A stretch of 64,000 nucleotides of DNA, taken from the NCBI GenBank assembly GCA_028277345.1, contig JANQGM010000012.1, positions 16,408 through 80,407 of the forward strand. The letters are read 5' to 3'. The notes beneath the pieces were generated by a model. It was given only the letters and a program-made list of their open reading frames with translations, was not told where the DNA came from and did no database searches. This stretch comes from Candidatus Bipolaricaulota bacterium (lineage in GTDB: Bacteria; Bipolaricaulota; Bipolaricaulia; UBA7950; UBA9294). The number at the start of each line of letters is the position of its first letter. Position 1 is the stretch's first letter. Positions 31,621-40,490 of the stretch are shown here, piece after piece. The position numbers and the translations under genes were made by a program.

Positions 31621-33566
31621 GCGCGCTCCATTTCGTCGATCCAGTTGCTCAGGGATGACAGGCGAAGGTTGCCGAGGGCGTGCTTCCGCAGTTGTCCCAT
31701 GATCCAATTGCGCATCGCGTATGGCGATCGTTGACGCTTTCGCGGAGAAAACTGCTCGGCGAGCCCGGGAATTTGCTTGCGAAGAGCCTCTCCCGTGATT
31801 GCCGAGTACCCCACCTCGCGCAACAGGGCGTCCAACGTCGGCGACGTTGAGTTGTAGCCGCGCGCGATGAGAACGGGAAGGATATCCCGGTCGAGTCCGC
31901 GTTTCCGAACGTCGTCAGCTAGGGCGACCAGCCAAGTGAGATCTCCCGGACGATCGCCGCAGACGGATCGCAGGGTATGTCCGAGCAGCGCGCCGGCGTA
32001 CGCCGGATCCCACCCGTTGACAATCAAGCTACGAAGGGTGGGAAGCAGATTTCGCTTGAGGATGAAGGCATGACAATCCTCAGGAATATCCCAATCAGCG
32101 AGCGCTTGGCACATGGCTTCCACCGGTTCAGGCAGTCCCGCTCGGATCGTCTCGATGTCCTGTTCGTCAATGGGAATGGGGGCGGAATCGGTGTCCGGAT
32201 ACATGCGGTCGGGGCCGGGAAGGACGCGTTCAAAGAGCGTGGTTCCATCGGCCAGCGCTTTGCGTGTTTCATTGGGTACCCCAGCGAAAGCCAGTTGGCA
32301 GCGTTCGATGACGGTGTCGATGGCCGTTTCCATGTCCGCGGAGGGACCCCACAGCAGGATCTGGGCGTCACGATCGCTTGCTCCCAATGTCTTACGGATT
32401 GAATCCCATGGAAGCTGAGTCGATGCCTCTTCCGAATGGGCGAGATTCGGTTTTTCGATGCAGGCGACGACCTTGAGGCGGTCCGACAGTTCGTCGGCGA
32501 AACAACGTCCGGGGTTGGTGAAATGGGCAAGAAGGCCGCTGAATCCGGGCAGATTCAATGCCATGGCCGCTTCGGGCTCGACTCCCACGGGAAGTAGGTG
32601 TGCGTGGTCTTTAGGGCGGCTGGCGTGCGCCTGCGCTGACCAGTCCTGGATTTCAGTCTCCGTGAAGCGCGATCGCAACGTCTCGCGGATGGCCAACAGC
32701 GCTTTCTGTCGGAAGGCTTCATTGTGCGTGAGGTCGGGAATCCAACGGATGTGCTGAACGCCCTTGATCTCAACGCGCGTGCCGCCATCGATGCTGACAT
32801 TGACGTCTTCGCGGCCCGCTCCAATCCCGACATTCACCTTTCCGGTGCTGCGCGCCAAGAAGCGGATGTAATGCGCGGCCTCTCGGGCTTCATCGGGGGT
32901 TAGCAGGTCAGGGTAGGTGACGGTTTCCACGAGCGGCATCCCCAGTCGATCCGTGGAGTAGATGCGCTCGTGCCCGATGTCCGAGACTTCTCGGCACGAA
33001 TCCTCTTCGATGCTCAGCTGTAAGATGCGCACGGGTTTCGTTTTCAGAGGAATGCTTCCGTGGATGCCGACGATGGCCGTCCGCTGGAAGCCGGTGGGAA
33101 TACTGCCATCCAGATATTGCTTTCGTGTGATATGCAGTTCGCCGACAACTTGGGTTCCGAGTAGAAGCGCGATTTCGATGGCGATATTGAGGGCCTCCCG
33201 GTTCATGGGAAAGGGAGGGGTATCATCGATGTCGTACGTACACGCTGTTTCTCCGAGGATTCGGTAGATGATGTTCTTTCGCGTTTTGAACTCCATCAAC
33301 GCTGTGCCATCGTACTCGCCGAGTTCGCTGAGCGTTGGCCGCATATGGCGGACGAGTTGCGCGTCGTAGGACTCACCGTCCTGATAGCGACCGGCAGGGC
33401 AGCGGCAGAAAAGCTTGCGCGCCGTCTTCAGTTGCTGGTGAACTTCCAGACCGCAACGGAATCCCAAATCGCGATACAGCGATGGCTCAGCCACTTTGCG
33501 AGAGACGTAGCCGACGCGTGCTAGGGTCTCCAGGTAAACGCTCCCCGGATTGTCGGAATCACTCAT
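31617..33566 (-). CDS. gatE: Glu-tRNA(Gln) amidotransferase subunit E (archaeal-type GatE)
   Basis: 649 residues. The GatB/GatE cradle kinase domain begins around LGFRCGLEVHQQLKTARKLFCRC (residues ~32-54) and continues DDTPPFPMNREALNIAIEIALLLGTQVV, with the metal/ATP region EEDSCREV. A GAD-like insertion lies around residues 280-420, and the tail domain (QIPGLAEQFSPRKRQRSPYAMRNWIMGQLRKHALGN) ends the protein. GatE phosphorylates the Glu of Glu-tRNA(Gln) and transfers ammonia from GatD. The length fits archaeal GatE, longer than bacterial GatB (~480). Its use implies a Glu-tRNA(Gln) route to Gln-tRNA in this organism. Confidence 0.95.
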   Translation of the reverse strand: MSDSDNPGSVYLETLARVGYVSRKVAEPSLYRDLGFRCGLEVHQQLKTARKLFCRCPAGRYQDGESYDAQLVRHMRPTLSELGEYDGTALMEFKTRKNIIYRILGETACTYDIDDTPPFPMNREALNIAIEIALLLGTQVVGELHITRKQYLDGSIPTGFQRTAIVGIHGSIPLKTKPVRILQLSIEEDSCREVSDIGHERIYSTDRLGMPLVETVTYPDLLTPDEAREAAHYIRFLARSTGKVNVGIGAGREDVNVSIDGGTRVEIKGVQHIRWIPDLTHNEAFRQKALLAIRETLRSRFTETEIQDWSAQAHASRPKDHAHLLPVGVEPEAAMALNLPGFSGLLAHFTNPGRCFADELSDRLKVVACIEKPNLAHSEEASTQLPWDSIRKTLGASDRDAQILLWGPSADMETAIDTVIERCQLAFAGVPNETRKALADGTTLFERVLPGPDRMYPDTDSAPIPIDEQDIETIRAGLPEPVEAMCQALADWDIPEDCHAFILKRNLLPTLRSLIVNGWDPAYAGALLGHTLRSVCGDRPGDLTWLVALADDVRKRGLDRDILPVLIARGYNSTSPTLDALLREVGYSAITGEALRKQIPGLAEQFSPRKRQRSPYAMRNWIMGQLRKHALGNLRLSSLSNWIDEMERA

Positions 33567-33788
33567 TCATCAGCCTCATCCCCTGAGCCGGCGGCTCATT
33601 ATGGTGCGGAAAGGGTAGTTGACAGCTTCGTGCAGGGCAAGGTCTCGAAGCCTACGATGGGGCGCCGGAGTGTAATCCTCGTAACTCTCGGATGGGCTGA
33701 TCCACAGTATACTATGGCGACTGCGGGTACGATCCAATCGGGTGTCGCAGTCGTGATGGGGGTATTCCGAACGGGAGGTAGGGGTCGG

Positions 33789-34586
33789 ATGAATACGACA
33801 TTCTTAACGTGGTTAGCTGTTGCTGCTGTTGTGGGTGGAGCCTTGCTGCTCTTTCTGGGGGTTCCGGGCGGGCAATCGCCGCAGCCTTTGGTCTTGGAAG
33901 ATGTGCCGGCCGATTCAGTCATTCAAGTCGAAGACGACTATTGGGAGCCCGTGACCGCCACTGCCCCGCGCATGCAGGGAACCTACGCATCGCCTGTTTC
34001 AGTTCCTGTCACGACATCGTCGTCATCGCCGTGCAGTGCCTGCGGGATTTCGCATACGATGACCATAACATCGACGGCTACGGCTTCGCTGACGGCGGTT
34101 CGTCCGCCTGCGGCGGCGCCGTGTTCAGCCTGCGGATCGAGTCACGCGATTGCCCCGGCATTGCCGTGCCGTGCGTTGACGTCCCCATGCTCCCGCGGAT
34201 ACGACCATTCGTGCACGCAACGTCCTGCGAGCGCATGTGCGCCTGGTCCTTGCTCCGGCCTGCCCGCCGGATGTGGAAATCCGTGCGGAAGCACGTGCCC
34301 GCTTGATAAGCCGGGGATCAACCGGAACATGGATCTGTGCGTGGACGAGTGTACGTTCCTTCAACTTCATACGACGATCCCCTACCCCATCTGCCAGGAT
34401 ATCTGTTTCGAATGGACGACCAGCAAAGGGTCGTTCCTCGATCCGACAGCCGCGAATCCCATCTACTATGCGCCGACGACGCACTTTGACGATGGCGAGG
34501 ATGTGTGGGTCGTGGTGAAGATCACGGATGGCAAGGGCAAACAGTACGTCGATCAGCTCAAGCTGCATATTGTGAACGTTCGCTAG
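33789..34586 (+). CDS. Cysteine-rich exported protein of unknown function
   Basis: 265 residues from ATG 33789 (MNTTFLTWLAVAAVVGGALLLFLGV), an N-terminal signal or anchor helix; GGAGG lies ten bases upstream. The middle (~residues 70-180) is very rich in Cys, Ser, Pro and Ala, with two copies of PCSACGxSH about 27 residues apart and further CGNPCGSTCP clusters. The C-terminal ~90 residues read like an extracytoplasmic beta domain (ICFEWTTSKGSFLDPTAANPIYYAPT, VWVVVKITDGKGKQYVDQL) similar to Ig-like or cell-surface domains. The Cys pattern suggests disulfide cross-links or metal binding outside the cell. No family is recognised. The gene is divergent from gatE. Confidence 0.7.
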   Translation: MNTTFLTWLAVAAVVGGALLLFLGVPGGQSPQPLVLEDVPADSVIQVEDDYWEPVTATAPRMQGTYASPVSVPVTTSSSSPCSACGISHTMTITSTATASLTAVRPPAAAPCSACGSSHAIAPALPCRALTSPCSRGYDHSCTQRPASACAPGPCSGLPAGCGNPCGSTCPLDKPGINRNMDLCVDECTFLQLHTTIPYPICQDICFEWTTSKGSFLDPTAANPIYYAPTTHFDDGEDVWVVVKITDGKGKQYVDQLKLHIVNVR

Positions 34587-34604
34587 TCGACCCCATGAAC
34601 GTGA

Positions 34605-34630
34605 AGAGGGGGCACACCTGCGCCCCCTCT
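34605..34630 (+). terminator. Hairpin downstream of Cys-rich gene
   Basis: AGAGGGGGC pairs with GCCCCCTCT around an eight-base loop. The following CCTCCCTCTC is pyrimidine-rich but not a T-run, so this is only a possible terminator. Confidence 0.4.
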
Positions 34631-34654
34631 CCTCCCTCTCTGGAAAGGACCTTC

Positions 34655-35296
34655 GTGCCCCAACTGGCCGCGCTATTCGATATGGACGGCACGCTTTACG
34701 ATTCCGGAATCGATTTCGCTGCATTGCGCCAGGAACTGGGCTTTCCGCACAACGGGGTTCCCATCTTGAAGCAGTTGGAATCGTCGCCCCCTGAGCAGCG
34801 CGAGCGCGGGATCGAGTTCCTACATCGAGTCGAAGCTGAGGGCGCGGCATCCGGAACCCTAATTCCCGGCGCGGAACCGCTGATTCACTGGCTCCAGGAA
34901 CGTGGGGTTCGCTGCGCCCTGGTGACCAACAATTCGCGAGCCAGCGCCGATGCCGTGCTCGCGAAGCTGGATTTCTCGTTTGATGTGGTTCTTACGCGCG
35001 AGAACGGGCGTGCCAAGCCCGATCCTGGTTTATTTCTGTCGGCCATGGAGCACACGGGCGTTCGTCCCGAGCATGCTGTCGCCATTGGTGACACGCACTT
35101 GGATGCCTTGGCCGCTCATCGCGCGGGAATCTCCGAAATTCTTTTGGTCGCGCTACGCGATGCGTTTCGCAAGCTGATTCCGACACACGTCAGGTACAAA
35201 GAGGGCCGCGACCTCGCCGACGTCCATCGTATGATCCGCGACTGGCATCGTATCGCGGGCGCCGCGACCGAAGCACAAGATCCGCTAGGTCATTGA
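34655..35296 (+). CDS. HAD-superfamily phosphatase (phosphoglycolate phosphatase-like)
   Basis: 213 residues from GTG 34655, with AAAGGA nine bases upstream; the track start at 34505 lies inside the preceding gene. Motif I is ALFDMDGTLYDSG, motif II VTNNS, and motifs III/IV RENGRAKPDPGLF and AIGDTHLDALAAHRAG, so the nucleophilic Asp, Lys and metal Asp are all present. The cap insertion (helical, ~residues 15-80) fits subclass I such as Gph. The substrate is unknown. The end overlaps cysS on the opposite strand by 12 bases. Confidence 0.85.
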   Translation: MPQLAALFDMDGTLYDSGIDFAALRQELGFPHNGVPILKQLESSPPEQRERGIEFLHRVEAEGAASGTLIPGAEPLIHWLQERGVRCALVTNNSRASADAVLAKLDFSFDVVLTRENGRAKPDPGLFLSAMEHTGVRPEHAVAIGDTHLDALAAHRAGISEILLVALRDAFRKLIPTHVRYKEGRDLADVHRMIRDWHRIAGAATEAQDPLGH

Positions 35297-36697
35297 CCAG
35301 ATCGTTCCTTGCGCCGAATCCTTCAGTGTGACTCCCATCTCGGCCAGCTGATCCCGGATCTGATCGGCAAGCGCGAAGTCTTTCTTGTCTCTCAACTGCT
35401 TCCTCAGATTGATGAGTAAGTCCACCAGATCGTTCTCCAAGCCGGCATGGGTTGCCTCCGATTCGGCGAACAGGCCGAGCGGCGCACCCAGTTCCCGGAT
35501 GAGGGTGACGGCATCTCGCAGTGCGAGGCGATCGTCAGGGGTTGCGTCTTGACGGAAGCGGTTGATGGATGAGACCAATTCCTGAAGGACGCCGATGGCG
35601 GCCACGGTGTTAAGATCGTCATCCATGGCTTCGATGTATCGGGATCGGTAAGTCCGAAGCGTTTCGACAAATGCCATACCGGCGGCTCCGGGGCTTCCGG
35701 CTGCGTTGCGCAGCTCGGCATCCACGTCCGAAAGCAGCGTTCGGATACGGTCAACCGCCGTTCGTGCCGCTTGAAGCCCCTCTTCGGAGTAGTCGAGCGG
35801 TTTGCGATAGTGCCGCGACAGGTAGAAATAGCGAACGGTTTCGGCATCGTGCCGTTCGAGGACGTTCTTTGCGTAGTCGAAATTCCCCAACGACTTGGAC
35901 ATCTTTTCGCCGCCGATGGAGAGCATTCCGTTGTGGAGCCAGAAACGGAAGAAGGGCTCATGCTTCGCGGACTCGGCTTGTGCGATCTCGTTCTCATGGT
36001 GCGGAAAGACGAGATCGTTTCCACCAGCATGGATATCGCGTCGATCACCGAGGTACCGGTTGGACAGCGCCACGCACTCGGTATGCCAGCCCGGCCGTCC
36101 GGGGCCCCATGGCGAATCCCAGTTGGGTTCTCCGGGCTTGGCCGCTTTCCAGAGTGTGAAGTCGAGCGGGTTCTCCTTTTGTGCGGAGGCGGCGATACGC
36201 GCGCCGGCTTCTTGATCTTCAAGGCGCCGGCCGGACAGCTTTCCGTATCCTTCGAAGGAGTCTACGCGGAAGTAGACATCGCCGTCCCGCTCATAGGCAT
36301 GTCCCTGATCGATGAGCGATGAGACCAGTTCGATCATGTCCTCAATATGCTCAGTGGCTTTGGGCGAATGCGTCGGCGAGAGTACTCCCAAGCCCTTCAG
36401 AAGGTCGAAGTAGGCGTCCGTATAGGTGCGGGCGATTGTCTCGACGGTCTCGCCCGTCTCAAGCGACCGGTTGATCAGCTTGTCATCCACGTCGGTGACG
36501 TTTTGGATGTGCGTGACCTTCCACCCCTTGGTCGTCTCAAGATAGCGGCGTAGGGTGTCGAAAACGATGATCGGCCGGACATTGCCGATGTGGATGTGAT
36601 CATAGACAGTGGGGCCACAGACGTACATCCCCACGGTCTGGCCATCTTGCGGTTGGAATGTCTCGTCACGCTTTGTGAGGGTGTTGTAGAGTTTCAT
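35285..36697 (-). CDS. cysS: Cysteinyl-tRNA synthetase
   Basis: 470 residues from ATG 36697 (MKLYNTLTKRDE) behind AGGAGG; the track GTG at 36706 overlaps that ribosome site. Class I features are VCGPTVYDHIHIGNVRP (zinc Cys and HIGH-like motif, residues ~25-41), WHTECVALSNRY (zinc region), HHENEIAQAES and KMSKSLGNF (KMSKS loop). It attaches Cys to tRNA-Cys. The length is normal. A TATAAT -10 lies just upstream. It is convergent with the HAD gene. Confidence 0.96.
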   Translation of the reverse strand: MKLYNTLTKRDETFQPQDGQTVGMYVCGPTVYDHIHIGNVRPIIVFDTLRRYLETTKGWKVTHIQNVTDVDDKLINRSLETGETVETIARTYTDAYFDLLKGLGVLSPTHSPKATEHIEDMIELVSSLIDQGHAYERDGDVYFRVDSFEGYGKLSGRRLEDQEAGARIAASAQKENPLDFTLWKAAKPGEPNWDSPWGPGRPGWHTECVALSNRYLGDRRDIHAGGNDLVFPHHENEIAQAESAKHEPFFRFWLHNGMLSIGGEKMSKSLGNFDYAKNVLERHDAETVRYFYLSRHYRKPLDYSEEGLQAARTAVDRIRTLLSDVDAELRNAAGSPGAAGMAFVETLRTYRSRYIEAMDDDLNTVAAIGVLQELVSSINRFRQDATPDDRLALRDAVTLIRELGAPLGLFAESEATHAGLENDLVDLLINLRKQLRDKKDFALADQIRDQLAEMGVTLKDSAQGTIWSMT

Positions 36698-36719
36698 CAG
36701 CCCCACCTCCTGTTCGCCG

Positions 36720-36748
36720 ATTATAGAAGAGGCACCCCGGGGTTACTA
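36720..36748 (-). promoter_or_regulatory. Candidate cysS promoter
   Basis: Minus strand TATAAT at 36720-36725, with TAGTAA 17 bases upstream as a poor -35. The -10 is convincing, the -35 is not. Confidence 0.35.
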
Positions 36749-36781
36749 CCGAAACTAGGGATGGGCGGCTAGACTGTATGC

Positions 36782-37243
36782 ATGACGGCCATCGATTCGC
36801 TTCTCACGATCGCCATTGCCGCCGCGCCCGTGTTCGAGTTGCGAGGCGCCATTCCGTTTGCACTCGCGCGCGGTGCGTCCCCGGCGCTGGCCTTGTGTTT
36901 CTCCTTGCTGGGAAATCTTCTCGTCGTCCCCCTCTTGCTATGGGGACTGGCCTCGATCGAATGCCTGTTGATGCGATGGCCCTTCGCCGAGCGGTTGATG
37001 ACGCAAGTCTTTGCGCGAAGTCGACGCAAGGGGCGTTGGATCGAACGTTGGGGGATGGTGGGCTTATTGCTGTTGGTCGCCATTCCGCTTCCGGGGACAG
37101 GGGCCTGGACCGGGTCGATCGCCGCCTTTCTGCTGGGAATACCGAGTCGAAGGGCCCTGCCATGGATCGCTCTTGGTGTGCTCGTTGCGGGAGTCGTTGT
37201 CACGCTTGCGAGCCTGGGCGTGATTGCCGCCTTTGGTCACTGA
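36782..37243 (+). CDS. Small multidrug export-type membrane protein (PF06695 family)
   Basis: 153 residues with about five hydrophobic helices. The segments FELRGAIPFALARG near residue 18 and IPLPGTGAWTGSIAAFLLGI near residue 100 are the two hallmarks of the Sm_multidrug_ex family, a DedA-like group named from a small-molecule export annotation but not well characterised. An inner-membrane transporter or lipid-related role is possible. A few bases upstream is TAGACT that could serve as a -10 for a nearly leaderless message. Confidence 0.75.
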   Translation: MTAIDSLLTIAIAAAPVFELRGAIPFALARGASPALALCFSLLGNLLVVPLLLWGLASIECLLMRWPFAERLMTQVFARSRRKGRWIERWGMVGLLLLVAIPLPGTGAWTGSIAAFLLGIPSRRALPWIALGVLVAGVVVTLASLGVIAAFGH

Positions 37244-37267
37244 GCGGACGGCTGCGTGCTCAGCCAG

Positions 37268-38338
37268 CTAGCGCCGAAGCGGTTTCACGACGTACCTCGC
37301 CATGAGCGGGAACAGAACGATCGCGAGGCCCAGAAAGGCTGCCGTGGTCAGCCAATAGCGAATATCCGACATGTCCATCACTCCGGTGACGGATCGCATG
37401 ACGTTGGCCATGTGTGTCAGGGGTAACCCGGCGCTGATGGTGCGGAGGAAGCCGGGCATGAATTCGATGGGGAAGTAAATGCCGGCGAGGAACATCATGA
37501 TCATGGCCAACACGTTGGCGAGATTGCCCGCGCTCGACGGCCGCCGGACCAACAACGCGATCACGGTTCCCAGCCCCATTGTCCCCAGGGTGGAACAGAC
37601 GACGAACAGGATGTATCGAACCCAATCGACCGTGAAGTTCAAACGGAATATCAACATACCGACTCCGAGCGTGATGAACGTCGAGATGAGCCCGACGACG
37701 AGGCGAACAATGGCGATCGCTATGAGAAGGGCGGTTGGACGCATCGGCGTTACGATCAATCGGTCGAGGATCTTGCGCTCCTTCATCTGGGTGAGATGTC
37801 CGGAGACGGCGAACAAACCCGACGACAGAATGGTGAAGGCGAGGATGCCCGGCAACACGAGATTGAACCAGCCGGTCGATTCGATCTCGCCGGCATGAAT
37901 GCGATGAACCGTGATTGCGGGCTGCGCCCCCTGGGCACGCATATCGAACTCGGCAGCGATGCCGCCCGCGATCTGCTGAAAAGCGACGTTCTCTTGCAGG
38001 CGGCCGGGATCGTAGAGAAAGCGCAGATCGTCTCCCGTCCAGATTAGCCCGAAATCGACGCGATGGTCGGAAATGGCGGCTTCGAGCTCCTCTCGGTCTG
38101 GGAAGGAGATCGTGTTTCCCACTCCCGCTTCGCTCAGCACGGAAAGGAGGAGTTCTTCGTTGTGAGCGGACTCCAACACGAACCCCACCTCCGCTCGTTC
38201 GGCATCTCCCATGCCGCTGAACAGGAACCCGAAAAGGAGGATGAAGACGACCGGAAACAGCAGCGTGAAGAACAACATCAGCTTGTCGCGCGTGAAGTTG
38301 CGAACCTCGGCCAGCAACAGGGCGGCGAAACTTCTCAT
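37268..38338 (-). CDS. ABC-2 type exporter permease (second subunit)
   Basis: 356 residues from ATG 38338; the 568-residue track ORF adds out-of-gene sequence. The N-terminal helix (MLFFTLLFPVVFILLFGFLF), a ~120-residue extracytoplasmic loop, and a cluster of five C-terminal helices with GNLANVLAMIMMFLAGIYFPIEFMPGFLRTISAGLPLTHM match ABC2_membrane_3/DrrB-like permeases. It pairs with the permease immediately upstream (ATGA overlap) and the ATPase to form a heterodimeric exporter for a drug, lipid or polysaccharide. The substrate is unknown. Confidence 0.85.
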   Translation of the reverse strand: MRSFAALLLAEVRNFTRDKLMLFFTLLFPVVFILLFGFLFSGMGDAERAEVGFVLESAHNEELLLSVLSEAGVGNTISFPDREELEAAISDHRVDFGLIWTGDDLRFLYDPGRLQENVAFQQIAGGIAAEFDMRAQGAQPAITVHRIHAGEIESTGWFNLVLPGILAFTILSSGLFAVSGHLTQMKERKILDRLIVTPMRPTALLIAIAIVRLVVGLISTFITLGVGMLIFRLNFTVDWVRYILFVVCSTLGTMGLGTVIALLVRRPSSAGNLANVLAMIMMFLAGIYFPIEFMPGFLRTISAGLPLTHMANVMRSVTGVMDMSDIRYWLTTAAFLGLAIVLFPLMARYVVKPLRR

Positions 38339-39570
38339 GATCCCACATCCCATCGAAGCCGTCGCACGGCCACTGCCGAACAGACGAGGATCCAAAGGAG
38401 GGGGACCAACACCGGCCACGGCCACGGCATGAGCGTCCCCGCCTGGATGCCCACGCTCTGACGCAGCGCCTCCAACACATAGGTGACGGGATTTGCATAC
38501 ACCAGGATCATGAGGAAGATCGGCAGGCCGACGATCGGAAAGAACATGCCCGAAAGAAACATCATCGGCATGTTGAGGATGTTGGCGATGGCCATGCCGC
38601 CGTTGGCGGAGCGGGCGAAGGAGGTGATGAGAAAGCCAAAGGCCAGAAACGTGGCCGAGGCCAGGATCAACAGCAAGACGGTGTGCCAGGACGAGAACTG
38701 GAGCGTCGCGCCGAAGGCGAGCCTCCCCAGTAAGAGTACCAGTGCGAATTGAATCGCGCAGAAGATCACGTGTCCGACGCCGAACCCCAGCAGGTACTGC
38801 CGCACGGACAGCGGTGTCACCCAGTACTGTCTTAGCACCTTCCCCTCCCGATTGTAGAGGATGGTGCCCGGAACGCCGAACAAGCCGGTGGTGAAGAATC
38901 CCATCAGCACGATGCTGGGCAGGACATAGTTGACGTACGGCACCTCGGAGTCCGCCTGCTCCTGCTGCGTCCACTCGGTGACCACGTCGATGGAGGCCGC
39001 TTCGTCGTACAGTCCCATTTGGGCGAGCAAGTTCCGATCCAAACCGGCCAGGATTTGCTCGATGATGGCGGCGGCGGTCTCCGACGCGACGCTGGTTTGG
39101 CTCATGTAAAGCTGCAGTCCGGCTTCGACGGAGGGTTGAGGAGATTGGCCGCCCGCTTGTAGAGACTGCAGGACGTTTCGGTCAAATCCGGGCGGGATGA
39201 CGAGCACGGCGGCTCGGTTTCCTCGGCGAAGCTGCTCGATCTCCTTTTCCTGAAAGGCGTCAAGGGCGTCGGTCGAGGCCGGTGTACGTAGCGAAAACAG
39301 GGGGCGCTCGCCCGGAGTTTCAGAGAGCGTGAGGCTGGAGAAGAGTTCGCGGACGATGGCGGAAGGCGAGAAGGCGGCGTCCGAGGACGCGGCTTCGCGA
39401 TCGATCAACGCGATGGTGAAATGGATCTCCGGATCCTGTCCCAGCCTTCCGAAGATAAGGGTGAGGATGGTGAGTAAGAAGAGCGGAAAGACCAGGAACC
39501 AAAACAAGGTGTCTTTCTCCCGAATCCCGGCGATGACGTGTGCCCGAGCGAGTGCAAAGATACCCTTCAT
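38335..39570 (-). CDS. ABC-2 type exporter permease (first subunit)
   Basis: 411 residues from ATG 39570 (MKGIFALARAHVIAGIREKD); the track start lies inside the ATPase gene. The topology is one N-terminal helix (TLFWFLVFPLFLLTILTLIF), a ~170-residue outer loop with YVNYVLPSIVLMGFFTTGLFGVPG at its end, and a C-terminal helix bundle ending GMFFPIVGLPIFLMILVYANPVTYVLEALRQ, the ABC-2 membrane signature. It overlaps both ATPase and second permease by four bases, so the three are translationally coupled. Confidence 0.88.
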   Translation of the reverse strand: MKGIFALARAHVIAGIREKDTLFWFLVFPLFLLTILTLIFGRLGQDPEIHFTIALIDREAASSDAAFSPSAIVRELFSSLTLSETPGERPLFSLRTPASTDALDAFQEKEIEQLRRGNRAAVLVIPPGFDRNVLQSLQAGGQSPQPSVEAGLQLYMSQTSVASETAAAIIEQILAGLDRNLLAQMGLYDEAASIDVVTEWTQQEQADSEVPYVNYVLPSIVLMGFFTTGLFGVPGTILYNREGKVLRQYWVTPLSVRQYLLGFGVGHVIFCAIQFALVLLLGRLAFGATLQFSSWHTVLLLILASATFLAFGFLITSFARSANGGMAIANILNMPMMFLSGMFFPIVGLPIFLMILVYANPVTYVLEALRQSVGIQAGTLMPWPWPVLVPLLWILVCSAVAVRRLRWDVGS

Positions 39571-40490
39571 TCTCGCAACGTCCTTCCCGTCATGGAGAGA
39601 AAGACATCCTCGAGATTCGGCTGGCGAACGCGCAAGTCGCGAAGCGGCACCGCCGTCTCCTCCGACCACTGCAGCAGCTGGGCCATTGTCTTCGGAAGCA
39701 TCGAGGTTTCCATGGTGACGCGCTCTCCCTCCAGGCGAACCTGCTCGCAGCAGGCGTCAAGGACGCGAACGGCATCATTCGGAGGGTCGTCCCAGCGGAA
39801 CTCGATCAAGGTTTCGTGGCCCAGGGATGCGGTCAAATCGTGCGGAGAACCGGAGGCAATGATCTTTCCGTGGTCCATGATGCAAATGGCGTCTGAGAGC
39901 TCCTCGGCTTCTTCCATGTAATGGGTTGTGAGAATGAGGGTCTTCCCGTCCGCCTTGAGGCGCTCGATGACATCCCACAGGTTCCGTCGCGCCTGAGGAT
40001 CGAGGCCGGTGGTGGGTTCATCCAAGAAGATGAGATCGGGATCGTTGACCAGGGCGACTCCCACAGCCATCCGCTGTTTCTGTCCGCCTGAAAGGTTGCG
40101 GACTTGCGCTCCCGCCTTCTCTGTCAGTGCGACGAGGTCCAGTACTTCGGAAATGGGCCGGCTGGACGAGAAGAACGAGGCGAACAACTGGATAATCTCC
40201 TTGACCTTCAGATGGGGCTCGAAGCCGCCGTCCTGCAGCAGGACGCCCATGCGCTGCTTGGCGGCCCTTGAGACACGGGACATGACGTCGCCGAACAGAA
40301 CGAGTTCGCCGCTGTCGGGCACGCGAATGCCCTCCAGAATCTCCAGGGTGGTTGTCTTGCCTGCGCCGTTTGGACCGAGCATCGTGAACACTTCGCCGGT
40401 TTGAACATCGAATGATACGCCGTCGACGGCATGCACGTCGCCATAGTGTTTTTTGAGATCCAATACCTTCAGCGTGTAGTCCGCTTGCAT
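39567..40490 (-). CDS. ABC-2 exporter ATP-binding protein
   Basis: 307 residues. Walker A GPNGAGKTT (residues ~39-47), Q-loop GVLLQDGGF, signature LSGGQKQRM (~136) and Walker B LIFLDEPTTGLDP (~155) followed by the H-loop TTHYME are all intact. The C-terminal ~90 residues (LIEFRWDDPPNDAVRVLDACCEQ) are the accessory domain usual in DrrA-like subunits. It drives export through the two permeases. Its ATG overlaps the HAD-IIA stop as TGATG, linking the exporter to the Mrp/HAD run upstream. Confidence 0.93.
   Translation of the reverse strand: MQADYTLKVLDLKKHYGDVHAVDGVSFDVQTGEVFTMLGPNGAGKTTTLEILEGIRVPDSGELVLFGDVMSRVSRAAKQRMGVLLQDGGFEPHLKVKEIIQLFASFFSSSRPISEVLDLVALTEKAGAQVRNLSGGQKQRMAVGVALVNDPDLIFLDEPTTGLDPQARRNLWDVIERLKADGKTLILTTHYMEEAEELSDAICIMDHGKIIASGSPHDLTASLGHETLIEFRWDDPPNDAVRVLDACCEQVRLEGERVTMETSMLPKTMAQLLQWSEETAVPLRDLRVRQPNLEDVFLSMTGRTLRE

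Noticed and set aside
37268-38974. 568-residue form of the second ABC permease
   Set aside because: The first 212 residues overlap the first permease gene in another frame and lack membrane segments; ATG 38338 with the ATGA overlap is the proper start.
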